From Bacteroidales bacterium UBA3663 (lineage in GTDB: Bacteria > Bacteroidota > Bacteroidia > Bacteroidales > UBA3663), in contig DFJU01000022.1 in the NCBI GenBank assembly GCA_002373755.1, forward strand, positions 1 to 13,497: a DNA stretch of 13,497 nt, in the 5' to 3' direction. This document shows positions 12,946 to 13,497 of this stretch, piece after piece. The position numbers were made by a program, and so were the translations under genes. The notes under the pieces were generated by a model that searched no databases, was not told the DNA's origin, and saw only the letters and a program-made list of their open reading frames with translations. Every line of letters begins with the position of its first letter. Positions within the stretch are counted from its first letter, which is position 1.

Positions 12946-13497
12946 ATGAAAACAAACTATCAACTGCGCTACGCTTCTCATCCAGAAGATGCCAAGCACT
13001 ACGACACAGCGCGCAACCGCAAGGAGTTCCTCATCGAAACCGTTTTTGCAGCCGATGAGGTGAACATGGTTTACTCAATGTACGACCGCATGGTTGTCGG
13101 CGGTGCAATGCCTGTCAACGAGGCACTGCCACTCGAAGCCATCGACCCGCTCAAGGCTCCATACTTCCTCACCCGCCGCGAAATCGGTATCTTCAACGTA
13201 GGCGAAGGTGCCGGCGTTGTAGTCGTTGAAGGCGAAGGCGAATTTGAACTGAACTTCAAGGAGGCTCTCTACATCGGCCGTGGCGACAAGAACGTCACCT
13301 TCAAGAGCAAAGATGCCAGCAAGCCAGCCAAGTTCTACTTCAACTCATGCACCGCGCACACTACCTATCCGACCAAGAAAGTGACCAAGGCTGATGCCGA
13401 CAAGTGCGGTGCCATCATCAAGTTGGGCTCATTGGAAGGTTCGAACGACCGCGTCATCAACCGAATGCTTGTCAACCAGGTGCTCCCTACCTGCCAG
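12946..13497 (+). CDS. kduI: 5-dehydro-4-deoxy-D-glucuronate isomerase, 5' part only (cut by window end)
   Basis: Cytoplasmic isomerase that converts 5-keto-4-deoxyuronate, from unsaturated uronides released by polysaccharide lyases, to 3-deoxy-D-glycero-2,5-hexodiulosonate for KduD. The first 184 of roughly 280 codons are present. My translation starts MKTNYQLRYASHPEDAKHYD and matches the family closely: RKEFLIETVFAADEVNMVYS (25-44), DRMVVGGAMPV (47-57), YFLTRREIGIFNVG (73-86), EALYIGRGDKNVTF (106-119), PAKFYFNSCTAHTTYPTKKVT (127-147) and VLPTCQ at the edge. The zinc-binding His/Glu cluster (HTHxRxxE) lies just beyond the window, so integrity cannot be confirmed. No promoter is seen in the 39 bases after the LacI-family gene, suggesting co-transcription. 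Neighbours such as kduD or a uronide hydrolase are expected to the right, but this is inference. Confidence 0.95.
   Translation, partial: MKTNYQLRYASHPEDAKHYDTARNRKEFLIETVFAADEVNMVYSMYDRMVVGGAMPVNEALPLEAIDPLKAPYFLTRREIGIFNVGEGAGVVVVEGEGEFELNFKEALYIGRGDKNVTFKSKDASKPAKFYFNSCTAHTTYPTKKVTKADADKCGAIIKLGSLEGSNDRVINRMLVNQVLPTCQ

Overview
This window looks like chromosomal DNA from a member of the Bacteroidales, probably a Prevotella- or Muribaculaceae-like gut or oral bacterium. The main reasons are four matches to the Bacteroidota promoter element (TAnnTTTG with an upstream TTG/TTTG), no clear Shine-Dalgarno sites, two fimbrillin-type lipoproteins with a C-terminal FISUMP-type domain, an ECF sigma factor followed by a short 'VPxGFFExF' membrane protein, and a glycogen branching enzyme with a long N-terminal extension. 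No RNA gene, insertion sequence, CRISPR array or phage gene was recognised. Species cannot be assigned from the sequence.

Left part, all on the minus strand. The window opens inside glgB (glycogen branching enzyme, 5' part only), which has its own promoter. Upstream lies a 302-base spacer with a hairpin and the terminator of the next unit. That unit is a pair of paralogous lipoproteins (952-2514 and 2572-4086), each with lipobox LGSC, a fimbrillin-like N-terminal half and a C-terminal 'YVDxGLPSGxLWATCNIGAES' domain. Next comes a four-gene run read from 6378 down to 4337: an ECF sigma factor, a single-pass membrane protein that is probably its anti-sigma factor, a secreted Spy/CpxP-like protein and a YhcH/YjgK/YiaL cupin-like protein, closed by a strong terminator. 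The sigma / membrane / Spy-like order resembles the CnrH-CnrY-CnrX type of envelope sensing.

Middle. A 991-residue AddB-type PD-(D/E)XK recombination nuclease (6496-9471, minus) faces a divergent plus-strand unit across a 118-base spacer carrying a promoter candidate for each direction. The plus-strand unit is a dipeptide epimerase (enolase superfamily, probably L-Ala-D/L-Glu, murein peptide recycling) followed by an MscS-type mechanosensitive channel and a very good intrinsic terminator.

Right end. A spacer of 348 bases carries that terminator and a well-formed promoter whose leader begins with an inverted repeat. It is followed by a LacI-family regulator and, 39 bases later, the 5' part of kduI (5-dehydro-4-deoxy-D-glucuronate isomerase), cut by the window end. 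The pair points to a uronate-catabolism locus continuing to the right.

The most unusual features are the fimbrillin-FISUMP lipoprotein pair with a compositional break inside each gene, the possible Cnr-like signalling operon ending in a YhcH gene, and two short words (GCTACGCG and TCGGCCAA) that recur on both strands, in several reading frames and in spacers far more often than chance predicts. No clearly undescribed biological system could be demonstrated.
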